From Niallia taxi (lineage in GTDB: Bacteria; Bacillota; Bacilli; Bacillales; Cytobacillaceae), in NCBI RefSeq assembly GCF_004005475.1, contig NZ_RZTZ01000013.1:81947-145946 (forward strand): DNA of 64,000 nucleotides. Reading direction: 5' to 3'. This document shows, in pieces, positions 25,949-34,349 of the stretch (position 1 is the stretch's first letter; each line of letters opens with the position of its first letter). The notes beneath the pieces are model-generated. The model was given only the letters and a program-made list of their open reading frames with translations, was not told where the DNA came from and made no database searches. The translations under genes and the position numbers were made by a program.

Positions 25949-27898
25949 TTAATTTTTCAGTTTTTGTTTAACACTGTCTGGTAAGTCATCTTCAGAGATG
26001 AAATTGACTTCCGTTTCTAGCTGATATTTACCCTTTGTTAAAACGGCATATTTTTCATTTGAATATACATACTTTGATAGAATTTCGCTTTGCTGCTCTT
26101 TACTCCTTACTTCTTCCTTGTTTCGAAGCTTGCTTATTTTATTGTCAATTTCTTCATTAAAATATGCACCTGTATAATCAAGACCTATATCCTCTGATTT
26201 TACGATGTACATTTTATCTACATATTCAGAATCAACGGCAAAAATATTTTGGAATCCTCGTTCATTGAGCCAATCAACCGTTTTCCTATCATTTACTGAA
26301 ATGGAGTTATAATATTCGGTCGTTTCATTTTTTTTATCTACACTTATACTAGCTGAAAGATTATATTCATTGGTCATTTGATCAAAGGACTCGTTTCGTT
26401 TATCCTCCATTAAGGTTTTAAGAAAGTTCTTCAGTTCTTTTTCGTCATTTATTTTCAAAGTTTTACCATATGGCATGTCGACTGTAACTTTTATAATATT
26501 ATCCTGTGTATCCAAATCATATAATTGCTCCTTATATTCCTTGGATTCATAAATTGGTTTTAGTAATTTTTTATATTCCTCTCTCATCATTGTATAAAAT
26601 CTTGTTACTTTTCTGTTGTTGAGTTCGTATTCAATTGTCAGCTTCTTCAGACTATCATCATAGTAATCTTGATCGTATGTTTTACCTGCCTTAATTAATT
26701 CCTTATGCATTAATGCTACAAGCTTTTTATTTTCTTCAGTAGTTAATCCCTTTATTTTTTTGTCTGAATAATTATTGGACTCTACTAATCTCACACCTTT
26801 AATGTCTTCCACCTCTGGCACAAATTTTTCATATTTGCTGTTAAGAAATGGTGCTGCAACAGCTACAACGATTGCTGCAAGCAGAAAGAACACATAACCT
26901 TTTAAGCGGTTAAACACCCGCCATGATTTCATAAGGAACATTTCTCCAACTAAATATCCAATAAATGAGCCGATTAACAGTCCAAAGAGATGATATGGCA
27001 GACCTTGATTTATCAGTTGAAAATACAAACCAAACAGAAGCATAAAACAAATTGTTACAGTGTATTTAAACAATCCGCCTAAATTACTAACTGTCAATGT
27101 TTGATAAACTGTTTCTACATTCCGCTTTTTATATAGAAGCAATGCTGCTACATAAAGAATTACACATACCAAAATATAGGACGTAAATACCTTCACTGCC
27201 GAGTAATCACTGTAAATGATGACAGGAGCCAATATTGGCGATAAATATATTAGTTTATCAGATATGTATTTGTCGATAGGAAATCCGTGGACATAGTTGC
27301 TGAAGTTATAAAAAACCATATAGATAATTCCTGCTGGAAAAAGAAGCAGCAATACGGTAAATACACCTTGTGTTATCGAAAGTCCTGTCAGCATGCCGAC
27401 AAATATACATGTAAAATACACAATTGCTGTAAATATGATAAATATGCCAATCCAGCTGAATATTTTTGCAAATGAAATGAACTGATGCAAATCCATAATC
27501 CAATATGCAGCCATGATAACGATGGCGTTTAAAATAATTGGTACGATTAACACAAGAAAGCCATTCCATGTAAAAAAGTGAAACAGGAAGCTTCTGCTTA
27601 CTGGTAAACTATGAATCAAGTCACTGTATGCTTTACTTTGAATATATCGAAACAGGAAGATCCCTAGCAGGAGAGGAATAATGATCATTATCCCAGCTTG
27701 AACAAGGATATTAATATCAAAAATCTCCGAATATACTTGATCTCCCTCCCACCGTCTATAATCCTTTTTATCCATTAAAATCAAATGCATCGGTACAGCA
27801 AAAAAGAGTGCTAAAAAGGAGATAATACCTAACCAGCCAACGTTGCGAAAGATTAATAAGGATAATTGCTTATAATAAAAGATTTTCTTTAATGGCAT
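25949..27898 (-). CDS. ABC-2 type permease with large C-terminal extracytoplasmic domain
   Basis: Membrane subunit of a YtrBCD-type exporter. About ten hydrophobic helices occupy residues 15-355 (for example FRNVGWLGIISFLALFF and LVQAGIMIIIPLLLGIFLF). They are followed by a roughly 290-residue hydrophilic, lysine/glutamate-rich domain with no recognised enzymatic motif. The gene overlaps the ATP-binding subunit by 29 bp, indicating coupled translation. With a YtrA-like GntR repressor first in the operon, it fits the cell-envelope-stress type of Ytr operon. Confidence 0.85.
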   Translation of the reverse strand: MPLKKIFYYKQLSLLIFRNVGWLGIISFLALFFAVPMHLILMDKKDYRRWEGDQVYSEIFDINILVQAGIMIIIPLLLGIFLFRYIQSKAYSDLIHSLPVSRSFLFHFFTWNGFLVLIVPIILNAIVIMAAYWIMDLHQFISFAKIFSWIGIFIIFTAIVYFTCIFVGMLTGLSITQGVFTVLLLLFPAGIIYMVFYNFSNYVHGFPIDKYISDKLIYLSPILAPVIIYSDYSAVKVFTSYILVCVILYVAALLLYKKRNVETVYQTLTVSNLGGLFKYTVTICFMLLFGLYFQLINQGLPYHLFGLLIGSFIGYLVGEMFLMKSWRVFNRLKGYVFFLLAAIVVAVAAPFLNSKYEKFVPEVEDIKGVRLVESNNYSDKKIKGLTTEENKKLVALMHKELIKAGKTYDQDYYDDSLKKLTIEYELNNRKVTRFYTMMREEYKKLLKPIYESKEYKEQLYDLDTQDNIIKVTVDMPYGKTLKINDEKELKNFLKTLMEDKRNESFDQMTNEYNLSASISVDKKNETTEYYNSISVNDRKTVDWLNERGFQNIFAVDSEYVDKMYIVKSEDIGLDYTGAYFNEEIDNKISKLRNKEEVRSKEQQSEILSKYVYSNEKYAVLTKGKYQLETEVNFISEDDLPDSVKQKLKN

Positions 27899-28775
27899 AG
27901 TCCAATTCCTCCATTTGGTAAATAAATATCTCTTCTAATGTGAGTGCCAAGATATCTAGTAATAAAGGGTTAAACTGGTCGATTTGCTTGATGATATCGT
28001 CTTTTTCACCTTTTACGATGAACATGCTGACACTGCCACGCTGTTCGAAATGGACCATACTTAAGCTTTTTTTCAATTGTTCGATGGTGTTTGCTTCAGG
28101 GAAAGCAACTTGGATTTTATGAAAATCGAGCTTTATTTCATCAATATCATTTTCAATCAAGCATTTTCCTTTATGGATAATACTTATATGATCACATAAA
28201 TCCTCTACTTCTGAGAGATTATGGGAGGAAATGATAACAGTCATTTCCCTTTCTGCAACCTGCTGCACAATGAGCTTCTTCACATTGGAGCGGATCACCG
28301 GGTCAAGCCCGTCAAACGGTTCATCTAATATTAAGTATTCTGGCTCTGTTGCAAATGCTAGCCAAAACGCGATTTGCCTTTGCACACCTTTAGAAAAGTG
28401 ATGGATTTTTTTATTTTCGTTAATATCAAGCTGTTTGCCTATTTTTTTAAACAGTTCTCCATTCCAACTCGGGTAAAGCTCCTTATAGAATAGAGCCATT
28501 TGTTTAGTCGTGTAATGAGGCAAAAAGGAGGGATAATCAGCAATAAAAAACATTCTGCTTTTTAATTTCGAATTTTCAAAAACAGCTTGTTCTTCAACTG
28601 TAACTGTCCCTTCATTTTGTTTATAAATACCTGCGAGTAATTTTAAGATGGTTGTTTTTCCAGCACCATTGGAGCCAAGCAGGCCATAGATACTTCCTTT
28701 TTGTATGTTCAAGCTCATTTTGTCGAGAATAACATCCTTATTCATTCGTTTCACGACTTGTTTCAATTGAATCAT
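27870..28775 (-). CDS. ABC transporter ATP-binding protein, YtrB-like
   Basis: ATPase subunit of the adjacent permease. Walker A is GSNGAGKTT (about residues 35-43), the signature is a divergent HFSKGVQRQ, Walker B is YLILDEPFDGLDP, and the H-loop is ISSHNLSEVEDL. The 301 residues fit the YtrB/CcmA class. It lies 16 bp downstream of the GntR gene and overlaps the permease. Confidence 0.92.
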   Translation of the reverse strand: MIQLKQVVKRMNKDVILDKMSLNIQKGSIYGLLGSNGAGKTTILKLLAGIYKQNEGTVTVEEQAVFENSKLKSRMFFIADYPSFLPHYTTKQMALFYKELYPSWNGELFKKIGKQLDINENKKIHHFSKGVQRQIAFWLAFATEPEYLILDEPFDGLDPVIRSNVKKLIVQQVAEREMTVIISSHNLSEVEDLCDHISIIHKGKCLIENDIDEIKLDFHKIQVAFPEANTIEQLKKSLSMVHFEQRGSVSMFIVKGEKDDIIKQIDQFNPLLLDILALTLEEIFIYQMEELDYAIKENLLL

Positions 28776-28791
28776 AGGCCTAACACCTCCA

Positions 28792-29154
28792 TTAATTTAT
28801 CTGCTTTTTAATATGCAAAAGTAATTCCTCTGGCGATACGCCTAAGTACAGTGCTTCCTTTATTGCTTTATCCAGTTTTGCAAGTGCCTCGACTTTCTTA
28901 CTGTCATCTTGAATAAATTCAGAAGCCTTAACATAACTGCCTTTTCCTTTAACAGAATAGATATAGCCTTTTACTTCAAGCTCTCGATACGCTTTTTGGA
29001 TTGTATTAGGATTGATTGTCACCTGTGTTGCAAGTGTGCGAACAGACGGAAGCTGTTCATCTGCCTTCAATACTCCTGTGACAATCAGCTCGACGAATTT
29101 TTCTACAAGCTGTTCGTAGATAGGTGTCCTGCTTCTAATATCCAGTTCAAACAT
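28792..29154 (-). CDS. GntR-family repressor, YtrA subfamily
   Basis: Short one-component regulator of 120 residues: a winged helix-turn-helix (PIYEQLVEKFVELIVTG; EQLPSVRTLATQVTINPNTI; GYIYSVKGKGSYV) and a short dimerisation tail (about residues 78-120), the YtrA size class without a ligand domain. It is first in the operon with the ABC genes. The palindrome TGTACTA-N7-TAGTACA just upstream is its likely operator. Ytr-type operons in bacilli respond to cell-wall antibiotics; that link is inferred here. Confidence 0.9.
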   Translation of the reverse strand: MFELDIRSRTPIYEQLVEKFVELIVTGVLKADEQLPSVRTLATQVTINPNTIQKAYRELEVKGYIYSVKGKGSYVKASEFIQDDSKKVEALAKLDKAIKEALYLGVSPEELLLHIKKQIN

Positions 29155-29170
29155 ATCCAGCCCCCCATCT

Positions 29171-29199
29171 GTACTAAGTGTACTATTATGCGTAGTACA
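29171..29199 (-). promoter_or_regulatory. YtrA-type operator
   Basis: The perfect inverted repeat TGTACTA-N7-TAGTACA is at 29179-29199, with an extra direct GTACTA at 29171-29176. It lies 17-45 bp upstream of the GntR start, where it would overlap the promoter and allow autorepression. Confidence 0.7.
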
Positions 29200-29492
29200 G
29201 TTATTATAATCTATAATTCAACCGAAAAAAAGTACCAAAATGAATTTTTTTCCTTTTTTACCAAAATGGTTATTACCTATTTTCTTAAGCCTCCTATTTA
29301 CTTAGAATAGCATCTTAAATAGTTTTCAAATTCTCCATACAGGAACACAGCATTCCGAAAATGACATCCAATTTACCTATTCTTCAAAATGTTTAAAGGC
29401 TTGTGTATAGGAACAGTACTATTCGGGACACTTCCTTAATGTCAAAAAATACTGTATTTCAATTTAGAAACACAGTATTTTTAACACACAAA
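29200..29492. other. Intergenic gap with an extra hairpin
   Basis: About 290 bp without a gene. One stem-loop (AAAATACTGT / ACAGTATTTT, 29445-29482) can be seen and may be a second terminator for the zinc-ribbon gene. Nothing else is recognisable. Confidence 0.45.
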
Positions 29493-29520
29493 AAAAACAG
29501 AATAGAAACTTCTATCCTGC
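29493..29520 (-). terminator. Terminator of the zinc-ribbon gene
   Basis: The minus-strand CAGGATAGAA pairs with TTCTATTCTG and is followed by eight Ts, right after the stop codon. Confidence 0.85.
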
Positions 29521-29526
29521 TTTGCT

Positions 29527-29862
29527 TCAATGATGACTTTTAAATTTTTTTAAAGCAATTCTTGTTTCGTCAACATATTTCATTAACCGATACGGTTTAC
29601 TAAGAGCCCGTTTTGGGACACCGACGATAAACTTATTTAAATCTTGACTGTACTCCTCGGTTAGACGGGTCGGTTTTGTAACTACTCGCTTATATATCTC
29701 TTTATACAATTCCCTTTTCGGATTTAGGTGCATGTCAATTTTACGGTGGCAATTAGTACACTCAGTACTTGAGATTTTATTGTTTAAATAATGAACATAA
29801 TGCAGGGTTTCATCTTGACAGCGTGAACAATAAAGGGAGACATCAAACTCTGTAATTTCCAA
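29527..29862 (-). CDS. Zinc-ribbon protein, function unknown
   Basis: 111 residues with an N-terminal zinc ribbon: CSRCQDE (about residues 12-18) and CTNCHRK (about 35-41). The basic C-terminal half (VPKRALSKPYRLMKYV) could bind nucleic acid. The start is a TTG at 29862, six bp behind GAGGAGAGG. I recall similar uncharacterised Bacillus proteins named bh protein. The function is unknown. Confidence 0.75.
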   Translation of the reverse strand: MEITEFDVSLYCSRCQDETLHYVHYLNNKISSTECTNCHRKIDMHLNPKRELYKEIYKRVVTKPTRLTEEYSQDLNKFIVGVPKRALSKPYRLMKYVDETRIALKKFKSHH

Positions 29863-29944
29863 ACGAACCTCTCCTCGCCAATTAGTCTAAATTTTCGAAC
29901 CCGTTTTGATCACAAAAAACCTTATAAAAAAGAAGATATATAAA

Positions 29945-30895
29945 TTATATAGTCATTTTCTTTATAATAGCACTTGCCGTTAATTCGTCGGTAATTAATA
30001 CATCAATAAATTTTCCTTTTAATGCTCCTAATATACTTTCTACTTTATGTTGTCCTTCCACGACGGCAATTACTTTTTTAATTTTCTGAAACTCAGCTAA
30101 CGTAATCCCGATTACTTTCGTGTTTAAAGAATCATTTATTGGTGCGCCATTTTCATCAAAAAACCTAAATCCTATATCGCCAATCGTTCCAACTTCTCGA
30201 AGCTGTGTTAAATCATGTTCTTGTAAATACCCTAATCTCATCAAAGTTGAATTTGCATAAGGATTTCCTATTCCAATAAGAGCAACATCGACATTGCGGC
30301 CGATTTCTAATACTGTTTGAACATCCTCCATTCCCATGAGCCGTTCTTTTAGTTCTTCTGTTTCCACAATAGCAGGAGCATACAAATAAGTACAAGTACT
30401 TTGCAGCTTTTTTGCTAAGTCATTAGCAAGCTGATTTGCATGAATTTGCACCTGCTTCACTCCCATTCCCCCTTCTAATGGGACAACTGTTACATCCTCT
30501 CTGCGCTCATATGGATATTCCTGAACAAGATGTGCCAGTGTTTCTCCCCAGGAGATGCCAATGCTTTTAACATCTTTAATATTGTTGGAAATATAGCTCG
30601 CTCCTGCTTGACCTACCTCGCGTTTGGCCATTTCCTCTGACAGTCCATTGTTTGGTACAACGACAGCATCACTTAGCCCAAAATATTGCTCAAGCTGTCT
30701 TTCTAATTCAACTGTGTGAACACTTTCATCCTTTATATATATTTTAACAATTCCTTCATCCTTTGCCCTTTGCAGCAGCTTGGATATAACTGGTCTTGAT
30801 ACACCTAATTTTTGCGCAATTTGTGCTTGTGTTAATCCATCATGATAATACATGCTGGAAACCTTCACTAATTGTCGTTTTTCTTGCCACTCCAC
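29945..30895 (-). CDS. SorC-family sugar-responsive regulator (first of two)
   Basis: Transcription factor with an N-terminal helix-turn-helix (YYHDGLTQAQIAQKLGVSRP, about residues 16-35) and a C-terminal sugar-phosphate-binding domain (DAVVVPNN, SIGISWGETL, VVPLEGGMG, ALIGIGNP). The frame starts at an ATG (30904) that touches the AAGGAG site, so initiation is better at the GTG at 30895, 9 bp after it (316 residues). It is the last gene of the polyol island and has a degenerate copy of the CATTTGT direct repeat just upstream, which suggests autoregulation. It probably controls the gat/dehydrogenase genes. Confidence 0.92.
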   Translation of the reverse strand: MEWQEKRQLVKVSSMYYHDGLTQAQIAQKLGVSRPVISKLLQRAKDEGIVKIYIKDESVHTVELERQLEQYFGLSDAVVVPNNGLSEEMAKREVGQAGASYISNNIKDVKSIGISWGETLAHLVQEYPYERREDVTVVPLEGGMGVKQVQIHANQLANDLAKKLQSTCTYLYAPAIVETEELKERLMGMEDVQTVLEIGRNVDVALIGIGNPYANSTLMRLGYLQEHDLTQLREVGTIGDIGFRFFDENGAPINDSLNTKVIGITLAEFQKIKKVIAVVEGQHKVESILGALKGKFIDVLITDELTASAIIKKMTI

Positions 30896-30927
30896 TTTTA
30901 TCATCTCCTTAATCGCTAATCTAAATT

Positions 30928-30953
30928 ACAAATGTTATGTATAAGAACATATT
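30928..30953 (+). promoter_or_regulatory. SorC operator candidate, site A (degenerate)
   Basis: ACAAATG at 30928 is followed exactly 19 bp later by ACATATT, with the AGA flank seen at other sites. It lies about 35 bp upstream of the first SorC gene, in the opposite orientation to the other copies. Confidence 0.45.
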
Positions 30954-30989
30954 ACAGCATATCTTTTTTAAAATCACCACGTCTTGGCA

Positions 30990-31024
30990 CAAAAATGCCG
31001 GAAACTTCTATTCCCGGCATTTGT
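30990..31024 (-). terminator. Terminator of the gat/dehydrogenase operon
   Basis: The minus-strand arms AAATGCCGG and CCGGCATTT with a 12-13-nt loop are followed by a short T-run, one base after the SDR stop. Confidence 0.8.
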
Positions 31025-31765
31025 TTATAGTGATTGCTTATACGTTCTCCCACCATCAAGCAGGAGGATTTGCCCATGCACATATTTCCCTTTTGCACTG
31101 CTTAAATAATTGACTGCATGGAAAACATCACTAGGTGTTCCGAATCTGCCAATTGGGATTTCTTTTGTTAAGCTCTGCTTTGATTGTTCTGTTGGGTATA
31201 AACTTTTAAGCATATCCGACTCGATCACTCTTGGGGCGACAACATTGATGTTAATATTATTTTTGCCAAGCTCTGTAACAAGTGATCTCATTAAGCCAAA
31301 GGCTCCGCCCTTTGATGCTGCATAGTGAATGCCGCCACCTGTTCCTGTTATGGCAGAGCCTGAGCCAATGATGATGATGCTTCCACCCTGCTCTAGTATC
31401 GGTTGACAGAATTTAATGCTGTAAAAAAGTCCGTGCAGATTAACAGCCATCGTTTTATTCCATGTAGCCCAGTCAATATCCAAAAATTTCACTGATTTAG
31501 TAATACCTGCTGAATAAACTAGTATGTGAAGGAAACCAAACCTTTTTTTGATTTCATTTGCAAGTGACGCGACGCTTTCCCAACAACTTGCATCAACCTC
31601 AAAAGGGACAAGATTATGGTGACCACTGTCCATGACCATTTGTGTTAATGTCTGCTTATTTATATCTGCAACAGCAACCTGATGTCCTTCCTTAGCAAAA
31701 CGCAAAGCGATTTCTTTGCCAATTCCGCTTGCTCCGCCAATAATTAGAATGTTTTTTACCGTCAT
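31025..31765 (-). CDS. Short-chain dehydrogenase/reductase, intact motifs
   Basis: Rossmann-fold NAD(P)-dependent oxidoreductase. The cofactor motif GGASGIG is at residues 9-15, YSAGIT replaces NNAG, the serine lies in IIGSGSAI, and the active-site YAASK is near residue 157. The 246 residues fit classical SDRs. It is last in the operon after gatA-gatC-gatB-PH-ADH and overlaps the preceding SDR by 4 bp. It probably oxidises or reduces the polyol or ketose product of the PTS. The substrate is unknown. Confidence 0.9.
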   Translation of the reverse strand: MTVKNILIIGGASGIGKEIALRFAKEGHQVAVADINKQTLTQMVMDSGHHNLVPFEVDASCWESVASLANEIKKRFGFLHILVYSAGITKSVKFLDIDWATWNKTMAVNLHGLFYSIKFCQPILEQGGSIIIIGSGSAITGTGGGIHYAASKGGAFGLMRSLVTELGKNNININVVAPRVIESDMLKSLYPTEQSKQSLTKEIPIGRFGTPSDVFHAVNYLSSAKGKYVHGQILLLDGGRTYKQSL

Positions 31766-32463
31766 TTATTCACGCCCTCCTTATCCAAATCTTCTATCTC
31801 TTCATCTAAATAAGGAGAACATAAAAGCAATATCTTATTTGCAACTGCTGCCATTACTTTATTTTTCACTTGGAGGCTGCTATTCTGATTGTGTAAAGAA
31901 ATTGGTGCAACCAGTTCCTTTACTTTAATGGTTGTTCCTGCAAATTCTGTTGCCAGCCCCTTCGTAAAGGATTGGAATGCACTTTTACCTGCAGCATAAA
32001 CTGGCCCAACATCACCTGTGCTAGCCGCTTGCGAGGTTATATTAATAATAGTTCCACCATTAAGTCCCAGCATGACAGGGATGATTGCTTGACAGCAAAG
32101 AAAGGGCACATCTACATTCACTCGAAACGCCACTTGCCAAGCTGATGGTGTCAGCTGATCAATGGATGTATCAGCAGATTCTTCCGCATAATTAATAAGT
32201 ATATCTATTTTTTCATTTTCCTTCGTTATTTTCTTAACAACCGCTTGAACCTCAGCTGCTGTTTGCAGGTCACTAGTTATTATGGAAGCTAACCCACCGA
32301 ATGCCCTAATCTCCCTTTGAAGATCGACTGCAACGTTCGTATTAAAACGATGTATCCAAACGATTGCTCCAGCTTCCGCTAATCTTTTACAAATAGCTGC
32401 ACCCAGCATATCGTCCACACCTGTTACTAGGACAACCTTATTATTTAATGATAAATCGAACAT
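31762..32463 (-). CDS. SDR-like protein with degenerate cofactor motifs
   Basis: A 233-residue SDR-fold protein. The glycine-rich motif reads TGVDDMLG instead of TGxxxGxG, and NNAG is replaced by NYAEES, but the catalytic Ser (NITSQAAS) and YAAGK are kept. The C terminus (EEIEDLDKEGVNK) lacks the usual cofactor-closing segment. It overlaps the intact SDR gene by 4 bp, so the two products may form a hetero-oligomer in which this is the less active or regulatory partner (inference). Confidence 0.83.
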   Translation of the reverse strand: MFDLSLNNKVVLVTGVDDMLGAAICKRLAEAGAIVWIHRFNTNVAVDLQREIRAFGGLASIITSDLQTAAEVQAVVKKITKENEKIDILINYAEESADTSIDQLTPSAWQVAFRVNVDVPFLCCQAIIPVMLGLNGGTIINITSQAASTGDVGPVYAAGKSAFQSFTKGLATEFAGTTIKVKELVAPISLHNQNSSLQVKNKVMAAVANKILLLCSPYLDEEIEDLDKEGVNK

Positions 32464-32477
32464 GGTTTCCCCTCCTT

Positions 32478-33503
32478 CTATGGTTTTATTAGTACCTTTA
32501 AAACCTGTTCCGACGGATTATGAGCAGTGGCTATTGCTAGATCCAGCTCTGATAATGGAAAACGATGTGTAATCATTTCTTCTACCTTAAATACGTTGTT
32601 TCGTAGCATGTTGATAGCTCTTTCATAGTTGTAAGGATTGGATGAATAGGAGCCGACAACCTTTATTTCATCAAGAAAAAATCGTGCTGCTGGAATGGCT
32701 ACGTCTGTGTTTGAAAATGGAGCAAAAACTAATACAGTACCACCTCTTGACACACATTCCATTGCTTGTGGAAGCAATTGTTGAATTCCCGCTGAAATGA
32801 TAACAATGTCGGCTCCCTTTCCATTTGTCTGCTCCATAATGCTTGTGACGACATCCTCCTGCAGACTATTAATCGCCACGTCAGCACCAAATTCCAACGA
32901 TTTTTCTAGTCGAAATGGATTAATATCAATTACAATAATGTTTGCTGCAAGCAGATTTTTTGCTAATTGGACTTGCAAGAGCCCAATTTGACCTGCACCC
33001 ATAATAACAACGGTATCTCCAGGATGTGTATCTATTAATTCAAATCCGTGCAAACAGCAGGCAATAGGTTCTACCAATGCTCCTTCCTCATAACTCATCC
33101 CTTCTGGAAGATGTCCCATCGTGTGTTTTACATGTAATGCTGGTACTCGAATATATTCTGCAAAGCCGCCTGGATCAAGATTTGTTTGTGTAAATTGAGG
33201 ACATAGGCTGTAGGAACCTCTTTTGCAATAATGACAAGTGAAACACGGGACATGATGAGCAACGAATACTCTGTCACCAACCTGATAATCCTTTATGTTT
33301 GCTCCTATCTTTACGATTGTTCCTGCGACCTCATGTCCAAGAACAGTTTGAGGCGCTACTTTTTCATCTAGTACTTTATGAATATCTGTTCCGCAAAGTC
33401 CGCAATATTCCATTTTAATTAATACTTCGTCCTTTTCAATGGAAGGGATTTGTCTGTCTTCATATGCAATGTTGTTTTTATTATAAAAGGAAGCTACTTT
33501 CAT
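32478..33503 (-). CDS. Zinc-dependent polyol/alcohol dehydrogenase (MDR family)
   Basis: Medium-chain dehydrogenase of the sorbitol/butanediol type. Catalytic zinc ligands are in YCGLCGTDIH and LGHEVAG, and the structural zinc cysteines in CFTCHYCKRGSYSLC. The Rossmann motif is GAGQIGLLQ. The frame extends to 33566, but the ATG at 33503 matches the family N terminus (MKVASFY) and leaves a 22-bp gap after the upstream stop; 342 residues. In gat-type PTS operons such enzymes oxidise the polyol phosphate. GatABC-like PTS genes with an arabitol-phosphate dehydrogenase are described in B. methanolicus, so a pentitol phosphate is a reasonable guess. Confidence 0.88.
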   Translation of the reverse strand: MKVASFYNKNNIAYEDRQIPSIEKDEVLIKMEYCGLCGTDIHKVLDEKVAPQTVLGHEVAGTIVKIGANIKDYQVGDRVFVAHHVPCFTCHYCKRGSYSLCPQFTQTNLDPGGFAEYIRVPALHVKHTMGHLPEGMSYEEGALVEPIACCLHGFELIDTHPGDTVVIMGAGQIGLLQVQLAKNLLAANIIVIDINPFRLEKSLEFGADVAINSLQEDVVTSIMEQTNGKGADIVIISAGIQQLLPQAMECVSRGGTVLVFAPFSNTDVAIPAARFFLDEIKVVGSYSSNPYNYERAINMLRNNVFKVEEMITHRFPLSELDLAIATAHNPSEQVLKVLIKP

Positions 33504-33525
33504 CTGGCCGTCTTGACGTTTTCCC

Positions 33526-33981
33526 TCATTTCGATTGTACGGTTTCACGTCTTTCATGCTTTTCACGTCCTTCCAATTCTTTTATCACTGCTAATAAATC
33601 CTTATAGCCTGCAAGCTTGTAGGAAATCCAATACCTTCCGCCAAGCAGGCGGAAGCTGCCGATTTTTATAAATGCTTTGCCTACATAGCCATAATCCTTT
33701 AATGTCAATTCCTTTACGTCCTCCCACTTATATTCATGCCTGCTCCAAAAGCCTTCAAATATAATGGACTCTGTCGTTAAGGTAATACTTGATGGATTAT
33801 TTATCCCGATTACAGAGGTTATGAATAAAACAGGCATTGCTGTTAAAATGAGCGGATATATGCCAACTAATCCACTGTTTATTACCTGTAGCAGCGCCCA
33901 TATAAATAAGCCCATCATGATAAGCACTGGAAGTATAATGGAAAGTAAAAACACAGAAGTTGTGTAACGATACTGTTTCAT
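33526..33981 (-). CDS. Membrane protein with bacterial PH-like domain
   Basis: 151 residues: two transmembrane helices (about 9-31 and 38-60) and then a small beta-rich region (SITLTTESIIFEGFWSRHEYKW; YGYVGKAFIKIGS) of the kind annotated as a bacterial PH domain (YcxB-like). It lies inside the gat operon between gatB and the alcohol dehydrogenase, which is unusual. The function is unknown. Confidence 0.7.
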   Translation of the reverse strand: MKQYRYTTSVFLLSIILPVLIMMGLFIWALLQVINSGLVGIYPLILTAMPVLFITSVIGINNPSSITLTTESIIFEGFWSRHEYKWEDVKELTLKDYGYVGKAFIKIGSFRLLGGRYWISYKLAGYKDLLAVIKELEGREKHERRETVQSK

Positions 33982-34000
33982 GCGTATCCTCCATTTGCAG

Positions 34001-34037
34001 AAAAAGCAAAAAAACTTATTATCGTTTTTTTGCTTTT
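34001..34037 (-). terminator. Intra-operon hairpin after gatB
   Basis: AAAAGCAAAAAAAC pairs with GTTTTTTTGCTTTT around an 8-nt loop. It may partly terminate transcription after gatB and lower expression of the dehydrogenase genes. Confidence 0.65.
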
Positions 34038-34044
34038 CGCTGTT

Positions 34045-34326
34045 TTATTTGTCAATATGAGAGATGATTTTTTCTATATCTGCATCAATTCCAACACCTG
34101 TTAAAAAGGAAATCGTTTGAATAACTGGTGTATCACCTGTATCACTGACTGGTGTTGTTGTCACAATTAAATCAGCTCTCGCTGCCTTTGAAGGCACTTC
34201 AGATGCTTTACATTGTTCCACGACAACATTTAATCCCTTGTTTTTCAGCATTTCTTCAATTTTTTTAGCGACAACTGTTGATGTAGCTACAGCAGTTCCA
34301 CAGGAAACTAAGATTTTTTTGGCCAT
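34045..34326 (-). CDS. gatB: PTS system galactitol-type EIIB
   Basis: Phosphocarrier of 93 residues with the active cysteine in the P-loop-like VSCGTAVATS (about residues 7-16), typical of GatB. It takes phosphate from EIIA and passes it to the polyol during transport by EIIC, at the inner face of the membrane. The gene follows gatC by 23 bp. The sugar may be galactitol or another alditol such as a pentitol. Confidence 0.93.
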   Translation of the reverse strand: MAKKILVSCGTAVATSTVVAKKIEEMLKNKGLNVVVEQCKASEVPSKAARADLIVTTTPVSDTGDTPVIQTISFLTGVGIDADIEKIISHIDK

Positions 34327-34349
34327 TTTAACATCTCCCTAGTTTTGTT

